Shown: one piece after another, positions 1 through 8,446 of the stretch
Layout: each line of letters begins with the position of its first letter
Numbering within the stretch: the stretch's first letter is position 1
DNA from: Henriciella algicola
GTDB lineage: Bacteria; Pseudomonadota; Alphaproteobacteria; Caulobacterales; Hyphomonadaceae
Assembly: GCF_003576245.1 (NCBI RefSeq)
Contig: NZ_QWGA01000002.1
Coordinates: forward strand, 1-64,000
Length of the DNA: 64,000 bases
Reading direction: 5' to 3'
Made by a program: the position numbers and the translations under genes
The notes under the pieces: generated by a model
Told to the model about the DNA's origin: nothing
The model's input: the letters and a program-made list of their open reading frames with translations, nothing else
Database searches by the model: none

Positions 1-5
1 AGGTC

Positions 6-1196
<1,191 letters not shown>

Positions 1197-1287
1197 AACA
1201 CGGCCTCCTCTAGCTACTGTCCGGCCCGCCGGACGGGGGGTGATGCTTCCTTTTGCCAGCGGGCCTTTGATTCCCGTTGAAGCGGGC

Positions 1288-1316
1288 GACATACACATGC
1301 GCGCGCGCGCTTTCAA
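1288..1316 (-). promoter_or_regulatory. Probable sigma-70 promoter of tuf
   Basis: Read on the minus strand: TTGAAA (1316-1311), a 17-base spacer, then TATGTC (1293-1288), giving a predicted start near 1281 and a leader of about 85 bases before tuf. The spacer is almost entirely alternating purine-pyrimidine with a GC-repeat run. The -10 is imperfect, so this is a prediction from spacing and position. Confidence 0.5.
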
Positions 1317-1394
1317 GCACCCATGACAATTCAAGCGCAGGAGCCAGGCTTTGGTCTTGACAGCCAGCGGCTCAGGCAGTCTCCCTTCCCCCTT

Positions 1395-2099
1395 ATGAGC
1401 CAGACAACAGCTTTCCACACATTCGGCACGCCAGAGACGCTCCACGTGGACGCAGCGCACTGGATCGAGACCCGCCTCGCCGACGCACTTGCCCGCCGCG
1501 GCAAGGCCAGCCTCATCTGTTCAGGCGGCTCCACGCCGGGCCCGGTCTACCGAGAGCTTTCGCAAATCGACCTCGACTGGTCGAAAGTCAGCGTCGGTCT
1601 CGCCGATGAGCGCTGGGTCGATGCGTCCGATGAAGCCTCGAATGAGCGCCTGGTCCGCGAAACACTGATCCAGAACAAGGCGGCCGAAGCAGCATTCATC
1701 CCAATGAAAGCCGCCGCCACCTCGCCCTTTGACGCAGTCGAGGAGGTGGACGCGCTCTACCGCCCGATTACCTCGCCCGTCGATGTGATGGTGCTTGGTA
1801 TGGGCGCCGACGGCCACACGCTCTCATGGTTTGCGGACGCCAAAGGCCTTGATGAAGCCATGTCGCCGGATACGACACGGAACGTGGCCGCCATCGAAGC
1901 CCAGAAATTAAAGACGACCGGCGACCATACGCTGCGCATGACGCTGACCCTGCCGGTCGTCGCGCGTGCCCGTTACATCCTGCTCCTGATGAGCGGCGAC
2001 AAGAAACGCACCGTGTTCGAGCGCCGCGATCGCTCCCATCCCGTTACACAGATGCGCCGGGCCGCGGGCGACGCGCTGACCATTTTCTCCTGTTCCTGA
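1395..2099 (+). CDS. pgl: 6-phosphogluconolactonase
   Basis: Hydrolyses 6-phosphogluconolactone to 6-phosphogluconate, the second step of the oxidative pentose phosphate and Entner-Doudoroff routes; cytoplasmic. The protein (234 aa from this start) shows [10 protein letters not shown] (43-52), [17 protein letters not shown] (70-86) and a [12 protein letters not shown] loop (135-146), the NagB/6PGL family signature. An in-frame ATG at 1323 would add 24 residues with no family resemblance, so 1395 is preferred although no clear ribosome-binding site is visible. A TTGACA lies at 1357-1362 without a convincing -10. Followed after 14 bases by pgi on the same strand, probably co-transcribed; zwf and edd are not in the window. 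Confidence 0.9.
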   Translation: MSQTTAFHTFGTPETLHVDAAHWIETRLADALARRGKASLICSGGSTPGPVYRELSQIDLDWSKVSVGLADERWVDASDEASNERLVRETLIQNKAAEAAFIPMKAAATSPFDAVEEVDALYRPITSPVDVMVLGMGADGHTLSWFADAKGLDEAMSPDTTRNVAAIEAQKLKTTGDHTLRMTLTLPVVARARYILLLMSGDKKRTVFERRDRSHPVTQMRRAAGDALTIFSCS

Positions 2100-2113
2100 T
2101 CCAAGGCTGACCA

Positions 2114-3661
2114 ATGACACTGCATGACCATGCCGAGCGGCTGCGTGCCCTGCCCTTCCGCACCATATTGAGCGTCCGGGCCGCCACCAAACCGCTCTCA
2201 GCGGCTGGCTGGAACGTCGACCTGTCGCGCCACTATCTCGACACTGACGCAAACGCAGCGCTGTTTGCCTTTGCGGACGACATGAGGCTGAAGACCGCCA
2301 TCGATCAGCTGTTCGATGGCGAGATGGTCAATCCATCCGAGGGACGCGCTGCGCTTCACTGGGCGCTACGGGCGAAGGAGCCGGAACACGAAACGGTCCG
2401 CGACGTTCGCCAGAGCGTCGTCGATGCAGAAACACTCGCGCAGGAAATTGCCTGGTCCAGCCGCAAGGGCGCGACTGGCGAGCGCTTCAAGGCCGTCGTG
2501 CATATCGGCATTGGCGGTTCTGACTTCGGCCCGCGCCTCATCGCAGATGCTTTCGAAGATCGCCGCCGCGAGGACATCGAGCTGCGCTATTGCGCCAATC
2601 TCGACCCGCTGGACCTCGACCTCGCCCTGAAGGGTCTCGACCCGGCGCAGACGCTGATCGTGGGCGTATCCAAATCCTTCGGCACGGAAGAAACGCTGTA
2701 CAATCTCAGCCGCGCCCGCGATTGGGTAAAGGCTTCAATTCCAAAGGGTTGGAGCAAACACTTCGCGCTGATCACCGCGAATCGCGACCGTGCTCTGGAC
2801 TGGCTCGATGGCGCCGATGGCCTGATTCTCAACCTGCCAGAAACGATTGGCGGGCGCTTCTCCATCTGGTCGGCCGGTTCGCTGGCATGCTCCATTGCAC
2901 TGCAGTCCGATGTGATGGAAGATTTCCGCGCAGGTGCCGAAGCGATGGACCAGCACGTTGCAACCGCCGATATCGCGGACAATCTCGCGATTCGTCTCGC
3001 CCTGCTCGACTATTGGAACGCAACGATACTCGGCTTCGGCGCCCGCGCGCTGCTCGCCTATTCGCGCCGCCTGAGGCTTCTACCGGCCTACCTGCAGCAG
3101 CTTGAGATGGAATCGAACGGCAAGTCCGTGCGCCCTGACGGGCGGCCTGTATCAGGCCCGACGGCGCCCTTGCTCTGGGGCGGCGAAGGTACGATCGGTC
3201 AGCACTCCTACCATCAGTGGCTGCATCAGAGCCCGTCCATGGTACCTGCAGAGTTCATCCTCGCCCCCGGCGAGACGTCCGATTCAGATGGCGTGACGGG
3301 CCTCACGGCCCATGCGCTCGCGCAGGCAGAGGTTCTGGCGAATGGCCGGTCGCTTGCAGACGTTCAGGCTGATGAGCCGGACCTGCCGCTGGAAATTGCA
3401 GCGCAGAAAGTTCACGCAGGTGGGCGTCCATCAACGATCCTGCATGCCCCGCGCCTCAACCCGTATCGTCTCGGCAGCCTGATCGCCCTCTTCGAGCACC
3501 GCACCTATCTTGCGGGCAAGCTCTGGGGTCTCAACAGCTTCGACCAGTGGGGCGTGGAGCGCGGCAAGACCATGGCTGGACGGCTGAAGCCTGCCCTGCG
3601 CGGTGAGCGCCAGGCAAGCGACGCCATCACGGCAAAACTGATCGCCGCAATCCGTTCATAA
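2114..3661 (+). CDS. pgi: Glucose-6-phosphate isomerase
   Basis: Interconverts glucose-6-phosphate and fructose-6-phosphate; cytoplasmic. The 515-residue protein has the SIS-domain signatures IGIGGSDFGP (131-140) and SKSFGTEET (186-194), GGRFSIWSAGSL near 247-258, and the catalytic neighbourhoods MESNGKS (Glu333), GQHSYHQ (His364) and GVERGKT (Lys485), by analogy with the E. coli enzyme. It follows pgl by 14 bases, with AAGG before the ATG, so the pair makes a small sugar-phosphate operon. It converges with nusG, leaving only about 25 bases between stops. Confidence 0.96.
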   Translation: MTLHDHAERLRALPFRTILSVRAATKPLSAAGWNVDLSRHYLDTDANAALFAFADDMRLKTAIDQLFDGEMVNPSEGRAALHWALRAKEPEHETVRDVRQSVVDAETLAQEIAWSSRKGATGERFKAVVHIGIGGSDFGPRLIADAFEDRRREDIELRYCANLDPLDLDLALKGLDPAQTLIVGVSKSFGTEETLYNLSRARDWVKASIPKGWSKHFALITANRDRALDWLDGADGLILNLPETIGGRFSIWSAGSLACSIALQSDVMEDFRAGAEAMDQHVATADIADNLAIRLALLDYWNATILGFGARALLAYSRRLRLLPAYLQQLEMESNGKSVRPDGRPVSGPTAPLLWGGEGTIGQHSYHQWLHQSPSMVPAEFILAPGETSDSDGVTGLTAHALAQAEVLANGRSLADVQADEPDLPLEIAAQKVHAGGRPSTILHAPRLNPYRLGSLIALFEHRTYLAGKLWGLNSFDQWGVERGKTMAGRLKPALRGERQASDAITAKLIAAIRS

Positions 3662-3686
3662 GCTCTGATTGTACGGAGAAAATCCG

Positions 3687-4232
3687 TTAGCTGATCTTGT
3701 CGACCTGCGAGTAGTCGAGATCGACGGGCGTTGCGCGTCCGAAGATCGAAACCGAGACTTTCAGGCGGCCAGCAGCTTCGTCGACTTCTTCCACGCCGCC
3801 TTCAAAGCCCTGGAACGCGCCTTCATTGACGCGGACCTGCTCACCAATCTCGAACGAGACCTGCGGACGTGGACGTTCAGCGGCTGGCTCATCTGCCGTG
3901 CCGAGGATACGATCGACTTCGCGCTGTGGCACTGGAAGCGGGCGTTTACCACCTTCGGCCCCGAGGAAGCCTGACACTTTCGGCGTGTCACGAACAAGGT
4001 GATAGACGTCGTCGGTCAGGTTTGCCTTCAGCAGGACGTAGCCCGGAAAGTAGCGCTTCTCGACGGTCTTCTTCTTGCCGCGAACGACTTCAACGACTTC
4101 CTCAGTCGGAACTTCAATCTCTTCGATCAGCTCTGACAGGTTCTTGAGGTTCGCCTGATCGCGAATGGTCTGGGCGACCTTCTTCTCAAAGTTCGAGTAA
4201 GCGTGAACGATATACCATTTGGCCTCGGCCAT
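3687..4232 (-). CDS. nusG: Transcription termination/antitermination protein NusG
   Basis: Binds RNA polymerase and links it to Rho or to the ribosome. The 181-residue protein has an N-terminal NGN domain beginning MAEAKWYIVHAYSNFEKK and a C-terminal KOW domain (about 125-181, with VRVNEGAFQGFEG). Length is typical. It lies 24 bases downstream of secE, the usual gene pair. However, rplK, which normally follows nusG, is absent: the next genes (pgi, pgl) run on the opposite strand, so secE-nusG is a stand-alone unit here. Confidence 0.97.
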   Translation of the reverse strand: MAEAKWYIVHAYSNFEKKVAQTIRDQANLKNLSELIEEIEVPTEEVVEVVRGKKKTVEKRYFPGYVLLKANLTDDVYHLVRDTPKVSGFLGAEGGKRPLPVPQREVDRILGTADEPAAERPRPQVSFEIGEQVRVNEGAFQGFEGGVEEVDEAAGRLKVSVSIFGRATPVDLDYSQVDKIS

Positions 4233-4256
4233 GGGCGGGGCACTCCTTGAAAACTG

Positions 4257-4472
4257 TTAGGCGCCGAGACCGGTAATGAGGCCGATCAGTGCAGCGATGA
4301 CCTGGTCTGACAGGAAAAGAAACAATGCGACGATGATCGACATGATTACGACCATGATGGTCGCCTGCACCGTTTCCTGCGGCGAGGTCCACGTCACCTT
4401 GCGGCCTTCCGCCTCGACCTGGCGGGCGAAGGTCACAGGGTCCACGCTTTTTTTCTTGTCCTTATCGGCCAT
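4257..4472 (-). CDS. secE: Preprotein translocase subunit SecE
   Basis: Small essential subunit of the SecYEG channel in the inner membrane. The 71-residue protein begins MADKDKKKSVDPVTFARQVE, has the conserved amphipathic stretch EGRKVTWTSPQET before a single transmembrane helix (about 42-64), and ends at GLGA. ATG 4472 is chosen over an upstream in-frame codon because the family N-terminus starts here and AGGAC precedes it. No tRNA-Trp gene is visible upstream, although it is often found there in other bacteria. Confidence 0.95.
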   Translation of the reverse strand: MADKDKKKSVDPVTFARQVEAEGRKVTWTSPQETVQATIMVVIMSIIVALFLFLSDQVIAALIGLITGLGA

Positions 4473-4610
4473 CAAATACGTCCTGAAAGTCCGGGGAATT
4501 GTTACGGTCTCGACCGTATCGATGCACCGCCATACTCTTCCTTGCGCTGATTGTGAAGGCATGTGGGTGCAGGAAGTTCTGGGGGCAAGGTCGCAGCGCC
4601 TGTTGATGCG

Positions 4611-5489
4611 CTATTTCCCATGCCAGTTACGCACGCTCAGGCCTGCACAATCTGTCCGCATCGCGAACAATCCACCTGCGAATGGCTGGGTGTCCATTTG
4701 GAAGCCGGTCAGCCCCGTACGCGCTGTCGTGATGTAGAGCGTCCTGAGGTCGTTATCACCGAAACAGAGGCCCGTCGGGCGCACCGTAGCAAGAGACACA
4801 ACCCTGTCGACCGCCCCGTCTGGCCGGTATCTGACGATACGCGCGCCGTCCCACTCCGCGTTCCAGACAAATCCTTCAGCATCAACGGCGCATCCATCTG
4901 GATACCCTGCCCCAGCGCTGGTCGTTGCAAACACACGGCGGCCTTCAAGAGCGCCATCTTCACGGACATCGAACGCCAGGATTTCCTGCTCGGTCGTGTC
5001 CGCCGTGTAGAAAACCCGGCCGTCAGGCGAAAAGCACCCAGTGGAAGGGATGATGACGGAAGGCGCATTGAGCTGTTCCAGCACCCGGTCGGCGCGCAGC
5101 CTGTACCAGACAGTCCTTGCCTGTTTCTCGGCGCTGTCCATCACGGCAAACCAGAAGCTTCCATCGGGCCCGCAGCCGCCGCAATTGATGCGTAGATCAG
5201 AGACGTCGCCGTCGAGTTTGGCAATCTGCCGATAGTCTTCGGTTTCGATATCGAAGAGGCCGACTTCCAGCCCGCCTGCCATGAGCAGCTGGCCGCCCGC
5301 CAGGCCAAGCGCGCTTGCCTTCAGCGGCAGGTCATAGCGCCGCGTATTGCCAGTTTTTGGCTTGAAACGGTGGAGCTTCGCGCGGTTCGGGTCGACCCAG
5401 AACAGGAGGCCTTCACTGGCGCTCCAGACCGGGCTCTGACCGAGCAGACAACTTGTGGGGGCGACGCATTGCGGATCAGCTGGCTTCAT
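4611..5489 (-). CDS. SMP-30/gluconolactonase/LRE family protein
   Basis: Predicted six-bladed beta-propeller sugar lactonase of the SMP-30/regucalcin family (292 aa). Family-like segments include LGQSPVWSA near the N-terminus (usual LGEGPVW), the glycine-rich DLRINCGGCGPDGSFWF, and PDGCAVDAEGFVWNAEWDGA, a close match to the propeller metal-site region. Substrate is not readable from sequence; many relatives open aldonolactones. The frame extends upstream to a TTG at 5537, but the ATG at 5489 with a GAGG-like site is preferred. It is upstream of secE on the same strand with about 140 bases between, so probably separately transcribed. Confidence 0.85.
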   Translation of the reverse strand: MKPADPQCVAPTSCLLGQSPVWSASEGLLFWVDPNRAKLHRFKPKTGNTRRYDLPLKASALGLAGGQLLMAGGLEVGLFDIETEDYRQIAKLDGDVSDLRINCGGCGPDGSFWFAVMDSAEKQARTVWYRLRADRVLEQLNAPSVIIPSTGCFSPDGRVFYTADTTEQEILAFDVREDGALEGRRVFATTSAGAGYPDGCAVDAEGFVWNAEWDGARIVRYRPDGAVDRVVSLATVRPTGLCFGDNDLRTLYITTARTGLTGFQMDTQPFAGGLFAMRTDCAGLSVRNWHGK

Positions 5490-5612
5490 GCCTCGGCTGT
5501 AGCTGCGTTTGCGTTCCCGCAAAAGCCACTCGCTCAATTTCTGCAGCGCGCAAAAGAAAAGCGGCGCCGATTAAGGCACCGCTTTCCGGTAATTTCTGGT
5601 CTGTCTGACCGT

Positions 5613-5786
5613 CTACATCACACTTCGACCGCGGACTGCGCGAGCGATGAAGCTGATAACCAGCAGTGCGAGGAAAACGAAGAACAGGATCTGTGCGATA
5701 CCTGCCGAAGCACCGGCGATGCCACCGAAACCGAAGACTGCGGCGATGATAGCCAGTACGAAAAATGTAAGTGCCCAACCAAGCAT
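5613..5786 (-). CDS. DUF1328 (YtjA-type) small membrane protein
   Basis: A 57-residue protein starting [20 protein letters not shown], with a second hydrophobic helix (about 31-48) and a basic tail RAVRGRSVM. This two-helix layout and the MLGWALTF start match the DUF1328 family of small inner-membrane proteins, whose function is unknown. The ATG is preceded by AAGGAGAT. An exact EcfG-type promoter lies on the same strand upstream (5860-5835), so induction by the general stress response is predicted. It is divergent from the entericidin gene, which has its own EcfG-type site. Confidence 0.9.
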   Translation of the reverse strand: MLGWALTFFVLAIIAAVFGFGGIAGASAGIAQILFFVFLALLVISFIARAVRGRSVM

Positions 5787-5834
5787 GATTGATCTCCTTA
5801 GTTACGTGTTACGGCCCGATGCCGTTGAGAAGAA

Positions 5835-5860
5835 AACGGGCATAGGGGCAAACCGGTTCC
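5835..5860 (-). promoter_or_regulatory. EcfG-type promoter of the DUF1328 gene
   Basis: On the minus strand: GGAAC (5860-5856), a 17-base spacer, CGTT (5838-5835). This is an exact match to the alphaproteobacterial general stress sigma factor consensus. The predicted start near 5828 gives a leader of about 40 bases. Confidence 0.8.
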
Positions 5861-5873
5861 GCAAAATAATTTT

Positions 5874-5899
5874 GGAACCAGACCGCCGGAGACGTCGTT
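5874..5899 (+). promoter_or_regulatory. EcfG-type promoter of the entericidin gene
   Basis: GGAAC (5874-5878), a 17-base spacer, CGTT (5896-5899): exact consensus, oriented toward the lipoprotein gene at 5931. It is back-to-back with the minus-strand site at 5860-5835, the two GGAAC elements being 13 bases apart. Confidence 0.82.
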
Positions 5900-5930
5900 G
5901 CAGCTGGTCCGCGACAAGAAAGGATATGTC

Positions 5931-6074
5931 ATGAAAAAGAACCCAATCATGATCGCAGGACTTGGCCTGATGGCGCTTCTGGCGGCGGGCTGCAACACTG
6001 TCGAAGGCGCTGGCGAAGACGTCGAAGCGACTGGCGAGGTGATCGAAGAATCTGCAGAAGAAGCTGGCGCGTAA
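5931..6074 (+). CDS. Entericidin A/B-type small lipoprotein
   Basis: A 47-residue lipoprotein. The N-terminus MKKNPIMIAGLGLMALLAAG is a lipoprotein signal peptide with lipobox LAAGC and lipidated Cys21. The mature part is short and acidic (NTVEGAGEDVEATGEVIEE and on), the pattern of entericidin-family proteins, described as stress- or stationary-phase-induced envelope lipoproteins in other bacteria. An AAGGATAT site precedes the ATG. An exact EcfG-type promoter sits about 30 bases upstream and an intrinsic terminator follows at once, so it is a one-gene unit. Confidence 0.9.
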   Translation: MKKNPIMIAGLGLMALLAAGCNTVEGAGEDVEATGEVIEESAEEAGA

Positions 6075-6097
6075 GCCGAGCCGACATCTGAAAAACG

Positions 6098-6131
6098 AAA
6101 AGCCCGGCCAAAAATATTGGTCGGGCTTTTT
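6098..6131 (+). terminator. Intrinsic terminator after the entericidin gene
   Basis: AAAAGCCCGGCC (6098-6109) pairs, with one wobble, with GGTCGGGCTTTT (6119-6130) across an AT-rich loop; the descending arm ends in a T run. The A-rich start means it could also work on the minus strand. Confidence 0.85.
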
Positions 6132-6155
6132 CGTGTGCAGCAGACTTGGGGCGAC

Positions 6156-6422
6156 CTACCTGACCGGTGTTACAGGCTGCTCAACAGGAATGTAAGACAG
6201 CAGATAGACCGTGGGACGAATGGTGGCTTTCATCGCCTTTGCCTTGCCCGTCCGCAGACACGACCAGAAGGCAACACAGGCGACGCCGATCATTGAGCAC
6301 ACCACGTCCAGCCTCGATATGCCGCCAAGGCGGCGGAATACGTGCGCCACGTCCCCCAGTGGTCCAACCGCTGGATCGTAAGGGCTTGAGGACACTGATT
6401 TTTGTGAGGCTGCGTTTTCCAT
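6156..6422 (-). CDS. Doubtful hypothetical small protein
   Basis: An 88-codon open frame. I do not recognise the product. It has one weakly hydrophobic stretch (VCSMIGVACVAFW, about 41-53) and no clear ribosome-binding site. The only supporting context is an imperfect EcfG-type site (GGAAC-N16-CGTA, 6455-6431) whose predicted start falls almost on the ATG. It could equally be non-coding sequence between the entericidin terminator and the divergent DUF7218 operon. Confidence 0.22.
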   Translation of the reverse strand: MENAASQKSVSSSPYDPAVGPLGDVAHVFRRLGGISRLDVVCSMIGVACVAFWSCLRTGKAKAMKATIRPTVYLLSYIPVEQPVTPVR

Positions 6423-6430
6423 ACCGATCT

Positions 6431-6455
6431 TACGCCGCCAGCGACCGTCGGTTCC
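6431..6455 (-). promoter_or_regulatory. Imperfect EcfG-type site, minus strand
   Basis: GGAAC (6455-6451), a 16-base spacer, then CGTA (6434-6431), one mismatch to CGTT. It faces the doubtful small frame at 6422. The GGAAC is the inverted partner, 5 bases away, of the exact plus-strand element at 6461. Confidence 0.35.
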
Positions 6456-6460
6456 CGGCG

Positions 6461-6485
6461 GGAACGAAATTCCCCAGCTGGCGTT
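6461..6485 (+). promoter_or_regulatory. EcfG-type promoter of the DUF7218-DAGK-phosphoesterase operon
   Basis: GGAAC (6461-6465), a 16-base spacer, CGTT (6482-6485): exact consensus. The predicted start near 6492 gives a leader of about 30 bases before the first gene. Confidence 0.82.
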
Positions 6486-6522
6486 CGAAAATCATGCAAT
6501 TAACAACGACTTCGAGGGCATG

Positions 6523-6789
6523 ATGGCCAAAGACCACGGACCATCCATCAAGGATGATGAAACATATGAAGCGCTGGTCGATGAGGGGTACTCCAAATCC
6601 ACCGCAGCGCGTATCGCAAACGCCAAGGCAAACTCTGATCAGGAGCCGTCCAAAAAGGGCGGCAAGGCCCAGGCTTATGAAGACTGGACCCGCGATGAGC
6701 TTTACGAGCGCGCTCAGGAGCTTGAGATCGAGGGCCGTTCCGACATGAACAAGGACGATCTGATCAAAGCATTGCGGGAGAGCCGATGA
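6523..6789 (+). CDS. DUF7218 / Rho_N domain small protein
   Basis: An 88-residue hydrophilic protein. The N-terminal half (AKDHGPSIKDDETYEALVDE, then GYSKSTAARIANA) matches DUF7218-type sequences. The C-terminal part (WTRDELYERAQELEIEGRS, then MNKDDLIKALR) looks like a Rho termination factor N-terminal-type SAP-like helical motif, which in relatives binds nucleic acid. Function is unknown. Two ATGs are adjacent (6520, 6523); the second is better spaced from GAGGG. An exact EcfG promoter lies upstream, and the stop overlaps the start of the lipid-kinase gene, so the three genes 6523-8446 form a coupled operon. Confidence 0.85.
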   Translation: MAKDHGPSIKDDETYEALVDEGYSKSTAARIANAKANSDQEPSKKGGKAQAYEDWTRDELYERAQELEIEGRSDMNKDDLIKALRESR

Positions 6790-7640
6790 GCAAGATCTCC
6801 GCGCTGGTCAATCCACACTCTGGCAGTGTGCCCGAAGACGGGGTTGAAGCGCTTCGCAAAGCTCTCGAAGAGATCGGGCACACTGCCGATATCATCGAAA
6901 TCGAGATCGACCAGCTCGTGGAGCAGGTCAAAAAGGCGATTGCCGACGAACCAGATATTCTGATTGTCTGGAGCGGCGACGGGACGATCGCATGCGCGTT
7001 TGAACACGCTGGACCAGACGGCCCCCTCATCCTGCCCTTACCCGGCGGCACGATGAATTTGTTTCACAAGCAGATCCATGGCGGTGCCTGCGAGTGGCAG
7101 GACTGTCTCACGCGTGCGCTGCAGGACGGCAAGGAAATCGACGTCCCCGCAGGCAAGGCCGGTGAGCGCACATTCTATGTCGCTGCAATGGCAGGCAACC
7201 TGACCGACCTTACCGGTCCGCGAGAGGCTATCCGCAAGGGCCACCTTCTGGAGGCGCTGGAAACACTCTCTGGTAGCGATGTTCTCGACCTTCGGACAAA
7301 CATGACCTTCGACGTCGAGAAAAGCGACGGCACGACAGAAGCGGGCTTCGCGACCGCGGTGTCCGTTTTCGTTGGCACGCAGCAGGATGAGACGCTTGAG
7401 TTTGCGTACATCGATCCCGACAATCCACTTGAACTCGCTGCGGCGGGGTTTGGCGCCCTCTTTGACGATTGGCGCAATGCATCAGGTGTAAGCTGTTCTC
7501 ACATCCGTTCCGGCAAGCTGGAGCATGAACGCGGGCTCGATCTGCGCGTAACGCTGGATGGGGAGCCAGTCCGCCTTAAGTCCGGGACTAGCTTCAAAAG
7601 GATCGCAAAAGCGGGGCGCGCCCTTAGCGCCAACTTGTAA
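6786..7640 (+). CDS. Diacylglycerol kinase catalytic-domain protein
   Basis: A 284-residue member of the DAGK/sphingosine kinase/YegS superfamily, predicted to phosphorylate a lipid hydroxyl with ATP. The nucleotide-binding loop appears as WSGDGTIA (about 60-67; the usual motif is GGDGT) and is followed by LPGGTMN, the second glycine-rich motif. The substrate is not readable. It overlaps the previous gene by ATGA and the next by TAATG, so translation is probably coupled. The upstream EcfG-type promoter places it in the general stress response. Confidence 0.85.
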   Translation: MSKISALVNPHSGSVPEDGVEALRKALEEIGHTADIIEIEIDQLVEQVKKAIADEPDILIVWSGDGTIACAFEHAGPDGPLILPLPGGTMNLFHKQIHGGACEWQDCLTRALQDGKEIDVPAGKAGERTFYVAAMAGNLTDLTGPREAIRKGHLLEALETLSGSDVLDLRTNMTFDVEKSDGTTEAGFATAVSVFVGTQQDETLEFAYIDPDNPLELAAAGFGALFDDWRNASGVSCSHIRSGKLEHERGLDLRVTLDGEPVRLKSGTSFKRIAKAGRALSANL

Positions 7641-8446
7641 TGTCAAAAATTATCCAGGTCGCAGACATCCATTTCGGAACCGAGAACCCGCGCGCCATTG
7701 ACGCCTTCAAGGCAACGGTGGACGCAATCGAACCCGACGCGATCGCCGTCTGCGGCGACCTTACCCAGCGCGGCAAACATGAAGAGTTCGAAGCGGCCCG
7801 AAAATGGCTCGATACGTTCTCGATGCCCAAACTCGTCGTCGCGGGCAACCACGACACGCCGCTTCTGAACCTGTATGAACGCGTCGTGTCGCCGTTTGAG
7901 CGTCATGATAGCTACTTCGATGAATTCAGTGATCCCGTACATCTGGATAATGCGGTGCTGACCGGCATTAACACGGCACGTGGCTGGCAAACCCGGAAAA
8001 ACTGGGCTGAAGGCTCAGTGAATCTGGATGATCTTGATAATGCGATATCAACCGGCGACGAAGTGGCCGAGAAGACGGCCTTCCTGATCTGCCACCACCC
8101 TTTCCTGTCGCCGCCTGATGCGCCAATGCGCACCTCAACGCGCCGCGGCAACCGGGCCAGCAAACGTCTTGCGAAAAGCGGCTTCAGATATCTGCTGACA
8201 GGTCACGTTCACGTTCCGTCTGTAACGGTCGTGGATCATGAGGACGATGCTTATATAGCCGTCTCAGCAGGCACGCTGTCGACGCGCCTGCGCGCCAATC
8301 CAGCCAGCTTCAACCTGATCGATATTTCCGGTGAGGACTGCGCCGTGACGATCTTCAATCTGCATGGCGACCGGTTCGTCCCGCAAAAACCACACGTCCT
8401 GACGCCGAACTTCGAGCTGAAGGAAACGCATCTGAGCGTCGACTAG
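7640..8446 (+). CDS. Calcineurin-like metallophosphoesterase
   Basis: A 268-residue phosphoesterase with the full metal-binding signature: ADIHFG (8-13), CGDLTQRG near 38, AGNHD, CHHPF and GHVHVP. These are the residues that coordinate the two metal ions in the Icc/CpdA-type superfamily. Substrate is unknown (phosphodiester of a cyclic nucleotide or a phospholipid are options). Third gene of the operon started at 6523 and coupled to the kinase by a TAATG overlap. It converges with the phyK-like kinase, overlapping by 4 bases at the stops. Confidence 0.88.
   Translation: MSKIIQVADIHFGTENPRAIDAFKATVDAIEPDAIAVCGDLTQRGKHEEFEAARKWLDTFSMPKLVVAGNHDTPLLNLYERVVSPFERHDSYFDEFSDPVHLDNAVLTGINTARGWQTRKNWAEGSVNLDDLDNAISTGDEVAEKTAFLICHHPFLSPPDAPMRTSTRRGNRASKRLAKSGFRYLLTGHVHVPSVTVVDHEDDAYIAVSAGTLSTRLRANPASFNLIDISGEDCAVTIFNLHGDRFVPQKPHVLTPNFELKETHLSVD

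Noticed and set aside
1357-1362. TTGACA before pgl as a promoter
   Set aside because: No -10-like hexamer at 16-18 bases; kept only as a remark.
4473-4610. Possible tRNA-Trp upstream of secE
   Set aside because: No cloverleaf can be drawn; no CCA-anticodon stem seen.
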